A DNA stretch of 8,111 nucleotides. Origin: DAOTXK01 sp034435395. Lineage in GTDB: Bacteria; Chloroflexota; Anaerolineae; Aggregatilineales; Ch27. The stretch lies in assembly GCA_034435395.1 (NCBI GenBank), contig DAOTXK010000288.1, positions 1 to 8,111 on the forward strand, in the 5' to 3' direction. Shown in pieces: positions 5,896 through 8,111 of this stretch (the stretch's first letter is position 1; each line of letters opens with the position of its first letter). The notes under the pieces are model-generated. The model saw nothing but the letters and a program-made list of their open reading frames with translations, was not told the DNA's origin and ran no database searches. The position numbers and the translations under genes were made by a program.

Positions 5896-7515
5896 GTGAA
5901 AGCGGATTACGTGCTGGACTACGACGTGCTCTCCCGGGCGCACGCCCATCATCTGTACCTGATGGCGCGCCTCCAGGCCGGGCCGCGACCGCTGGACGAC
6001 CAGCGACGGCCCCTCAACCTCAGCGTGGTGCTGGACCGCAGCAGTTCGATGGTGGGGGACAAGCTGGCCTACGTCAAACAGGCGGCGCAGTTTTTGGTGC
6101 AGCGGCTCAGTGCCGACGACCGCTTCAGCCTGGTGACGTACAACGAGTCGGTGCAGGTCAGCCTGCGGCCCGGCCCGGCCATCCAGAAAGACGCCATCAA
6201 CCAGGCCATCCAGCGAATCCAGGCGGGCGGCACGACCAACCTGAGCGGCGGCTGGCTGCAAGGGTGCACCCTGGTGGCGGCCCAGCTGGCCGAGGGGCAG
6301 GTGAACCGCGTCCTGCTGCTGACCGATGGGCTGGCCAACGAGGGCATCACCGATCCGGACCGGCTGGCGGCCCTGGCCGCGCAGAAGCGGGCGGAGGGCG
6401 TCACCACCACCACCATGGGCGTGGGCCTGGATTTCAACGAGGACCTGTTGGTGCGCATGGCTGCCGAGGGCGGCGGCGCGTTTTATTTCATCGACAATCC
6501 GGACCAGGCCCCGCACATCTTTTCCACCGAGTTAAAAGACCTGATGAGCGTGGTGGGGCAGAACCTGACCATCATCCTGGCGCTCGCGCCGGAGGTGCGG
6601 ATGGTCCGCCAGTTGAACGCCTACCCGGCGGAGGTCCAGGGCCGGACGATCACCTTCCGCCTGGGCGATCTGTACGCCGACGAGTTGAAGACGCTGGTGC
6701 TGGAGCTGTCCATCCCTGCCCTGGAGACGTTGGGACCGTATGAGGTGGGGCAGATGCGCTTCGACTACGACGATCTGAGCGGTGGGCAGGTGTCCCACCA
6801 GACGCTCACCGTGCCCATCACCGTGAACACCGTCCCCGAGGACGAATTCGCCGCCCAGGCCCCCAACGCCGATGTGGTGAAATCCGCCCTGCTGCTGCGG
6901 GCCGCCCGCGCCCGCGAGGAGGCCATCCGGTACGCCGACCGGGGGGATTTTGACCACGCCTCGCAGGTGCTGGCCGGGGTGGCCGATGCCATCCGTGAGA
7001 CCGGCCTGGAGGACGACGACCTGCAAACCCAGCACGACATGCTGCGCGAGGAGGCCGTCGATATGGAGATGGGGGCGCAGCGCTACGACTCCTACAGCCG
7101 CAAGGCCAGCACCAGCAAGCTGTTCACCGCCTCCCGCGCCGACCGGATGGGCGAGACGGCGGCCCTGCACACCCGCCTCAAAGCCTCGCGCCCGGCCCTG
7201 GAGCGGGATGGCGAGACGCCCGTCTGGCTGGCCTGGAAGCGCCACCAGCTCGACCTGCGCGGGGTCAAGGCGGTGCACATCGGGCGCGCCCCGGACAACG
7301 ACATCGTGATCGGGGAAGAAGGCGTCTCCGCCCATCACTGCCGGCTGGTGCGCGACGGCGACGACCTCTACCTGGAAGACCTGAACAGCACCAACGGCAC
7401 CTTCGCCAACGGCGGGCGGTTGAGCGGGCGTTTCCGCCTGAGCGCGGGCGACATCGTGACGGTCGGCTCCTGGCTGTTTATGCTCCGGGGGGGACCTGCG
7501 GATCATCCTGAATGA
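5896..7515 (+). CDS. VWA-domain protein with C-terminal FHA domain
   Basis: A 539-residue protein without signal peptide or membrane helix, so probably cytoplasmic. Residues about 40-215 form a von Willebrand A domain with a complete MIDAS metal site: D47-x-S49-x-S51 in VVLDRSSSM, threonine T113/T114 in GGTTNLSGG, and D144 in LLTDGLAN. Residues about 222-312 look like the beta-rich segment that often follows such VWA domains. Residues about 318-400 are Ala/Glu/Arg-rich and mainly helical. Residues about 455-530 are an FHA domain with its core intact: G463-R464, S478 and H481 in GVSAHHCRL, and N500-G501-T502 and N505 in STNGTFANG. FHA domains bind phosphothreonine peptides, so a Ser/Thr kinase elsewhere in the genome is the expected partner; none is in this window. 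The role is likely a scaffold that joins Mg-dependent protein binding to phosphorylation signals. The GTG start is fixed by AGAGGTGG. A TIR-domain gene follows after 247 bases on the same strand. Confidence 0.94.
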   Translation: MKADYVLDYDVLSRAHAHHLYLMARLQAGPRPLDDQRRPLNLSVVLDRSSSMVGDKLAYVKQAAQFLVQRLSADDRFSLVTYNESVQVSLRPGPAIQKDAINQAIQRIQAGGTTNLSGGWLQGCTLVAAQLAEGQVNRVLLLTDGLANEGITDPDRLAALAAQKRAEGVTTTTMGVGLDFNEDLLVRMAAEGGGAFYFIDNPDQAPHIFSTELKDLMSVVGQNLTIILALAPEVRMVRQLNAYPAEVQGRTITFRLGDLYADELKTLVLELSIPALETLGPYEVGQMRFDYDDLSGGQVSHQTLTVPITVNTVPEDEFAAQAPNADVVKSALLLRAARAREEAIRYADRGDFDHASQVLAGVADAIRETGLEDDDLQTQHDMLREEAVDMEMGAQRYDSYSRKASTSKLFTASRADRMGETAALHTRLKASRPALERDGETPVWLAWKRHQLDLRGVKAVHIGRAPDNDIVIGEEGVSAHHCRLVRDGDDLYLEDLNSTNGTFANGGRLSGRFRLSAGDIVTVGSWLFMLRGGPADHPE

Positions 7516-7648
7516 TGACGGGGGCGCGGTCGGCGGTTTGCGGCGGCGAGCGGCCAGCGTCCGGAGCGGTCCCCGTCGATGGCGATGGTCCAGGCGGTGG
7601 CCATTCGGCTTGTTCCTATTGTATTGGTAATCTCAAACGGCATCGATA

Positions 7649-7660
7649 GGGCGTTTGCCC
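7649..7660 (+). other. Small hairpin in the spacer before the TIR gene
   Basis: GGGC-GTTT-GCCC is a 4-bp stem with a 4-base loop, about 70 bases upstream of the predicted TIR promoter -10. It is short and may be chance. It is listed because this spacer otherwise shows only the promoter candidate and no clear terminator for the VWA-FHA gene. Confidence 0.15.
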
Positions 7661-7696
7661 ATGTGGCGACTGCCCGGAACGGCCCCGCTGGGTGCC

Positions 7697-7725
7697 TTTA
7701 TTCTACCGGCAATATCCTTTATACT
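7697..7725 (+). promoter_or_regulatory. Candidate promoter of the TIR-domain gene
   Basis: A -10-like TATACT (7720-7725) is paired with a weak -35-like TTTATT (7697-7702) at 17-base spacing, in a locally AT-rich patch. Transcription from about 7732 would give a leader of roughly 30 bases before the ATG at 7763. This suggests the TIR gene can be expressed independently of the VWA-FHA gene. Confidence 0.45.
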
Positions 7726-7762
7726 GGTCTTCATAGGACACTTACAACCGGGGAGCGTGGCC

Positions 7763-8111
7763 ATGCCGCAGGCATTTATCAGCTATCGCCGGGACCCCAG
7801 CGCCATGCTGGCTAATTTTATCGCCGAGAAGCTCAAGGACAGCGGCGTCGATGCCTATCTGGACGTGCAGCGCGTGGACAGTGGCGGGCCGTTTCCCGAC
7901 CGGTTGCTGCGGGCGATCAAAAGCAGCGACGTGTTCATCTGCCTGGTGGCCGACACGACCTTCGACTCGGACTGGGTCCGCCGCGAGATCGTGTATGCCC
8001 ACCGGCTGGGCAAGGTGATGATCCCGGTGTTCCAGGAAAGTTATACCCCGCTGGCGCAGTGGCCGGACCAGGCGGTGGCCGCCCTGATGCAGAGTGACGG
8101 CGTGCACGTCC
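7763..8111 (+). CDS. TIR-domain protein, N-terminal part (runs off the window)
   Basis: The open frame continues past the window end; 116 residues are visible, all within one TIR domain. Box 1 is at the very start (AFISYRRD, residues 4-11). The helix FIAEKLKDSGVDAYLD, the loop before FPDRLLRAI and the strand SDVFICLVADTTF follow. W71-V-R-R-E75 keeps the WxxxE position, where E75 corresponds to the catalytic glutamate of NAD-cleaving TIR domains (SARM1 has a similar WVHKE). EIVYAHRLGKVMIPVF is the conserved strand after it. TIR domains either cleave NAD+ or act as signalling adaptors; the conserved glutamate makes the enzymatic role plausible but not proven. The ATG at 7763 has GGGGAG (7750-7755) 7 bases upstream; an in-frame GTG at 7757 is too close to that site. 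Many bacterial TIR proteins carry C-terminal sensor or repeat domains, and that part is outside the window, so the subtype is unknown. Confidence 0.92.
   Translation, partial: MPQAFISYRRDPSAMLANFIAEKLKDSGVDAYLDVQRVDSGGPFPDRLLRAIKSSDVFICLVADTTFDSDWVRREIVYAHRLGKVMIPVFQESYTPLAQWPDQAVAALMQSDGVHV

Noticed and set aside
5254..6516. Long minus-strand frame spanning the end of the PPC gene, the spacer and the start of the VWA-FHA gene
   Set aside because: It crosses two well-supported plus-strand genes, has low-complexity composition and no recognisable domain.
6532..7506. Minus-strand frame opposite the VWA-FHA gene
   Set aside because: The plus strand here encodes intact FHA motifs; the opposite frame has none and looks like a GC shadow.
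7579..7815. Plus-strand frame overlapping the TIR gene start
   Set aside because: It is out of frame with the TIR domain, covers the promoter region and has no recognisable features.

Overview
The window is about 8.1 kb of GC-rich DNA with five protein genes and one RNA gene. It looks like a bacterium of the Chloroflexota, most likely an Anaerolineae-type lineage. This is inferred from several things together: a small-type SRP RNA, a YabE/RpfB-like DUF348-G5-3D wall protein, a large secreted protein with PPC repeats and a Pro/Thr-rich linker, a VWA-FHA protein next to a TIR protein, and intergenic runs of C/G-rich hairpins. No marker gene fixes the phylum, so this is a working assignment.

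Layout. (1) 1-98: bacterial SRP RNA, possibly clipped at its 5' end by the window edge, followed by a strong GC hairpin at 132-154. (2) 182-1636 (+): membrane-anchored DUF348 x4 / G5 / 3D protein, a probable peptidoglycan-acting enzyme. (3) 1717-2061 (-): small DUF2007 protein, convergent with gene 2 and preceded by an extended -10 promoter. (4) 2062-2517: the longest gene-free stretch (456 bases). It holds the promoters of the two divergent flanking genes, two adjacent perfect hairpins at 2273-2341 that resemble a dispersed palindromic repeat, and a long imperfect inverted repeat abutting a consensus TATAAT. (5) 2518-5631 (+): about 1037-residue secreted protein with a TolB/WD40-like propeller and five tandem PPC beta-sandwich domains. 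(6) 5632-5895: spacer with two perfect hairpins. (7) 5896-7515 (+): VWA-FHA protein with an intact MIDAS motif and an intact FHA core. (8) 7516-7762: spacer with a candidate promoter. (9) 7763 to the window end (+): N-terminal part of a TIR-domain protein that keeps the WxxxE glutamate position; its C-terminus lies outside.

The genes do not form one tight operon: every spacer is 80 bases or longer and most genes have their own ribosome binding site. The left half is housekeeping and envelope (protein targeting, wall remodelling, a secreted repeat protein). The right end is signalling: a phosphothreonine-reader/VWA scaffold next to a TIR protein. That pair is the most likely place for a less-described system, but the evidence here is adjacency only.
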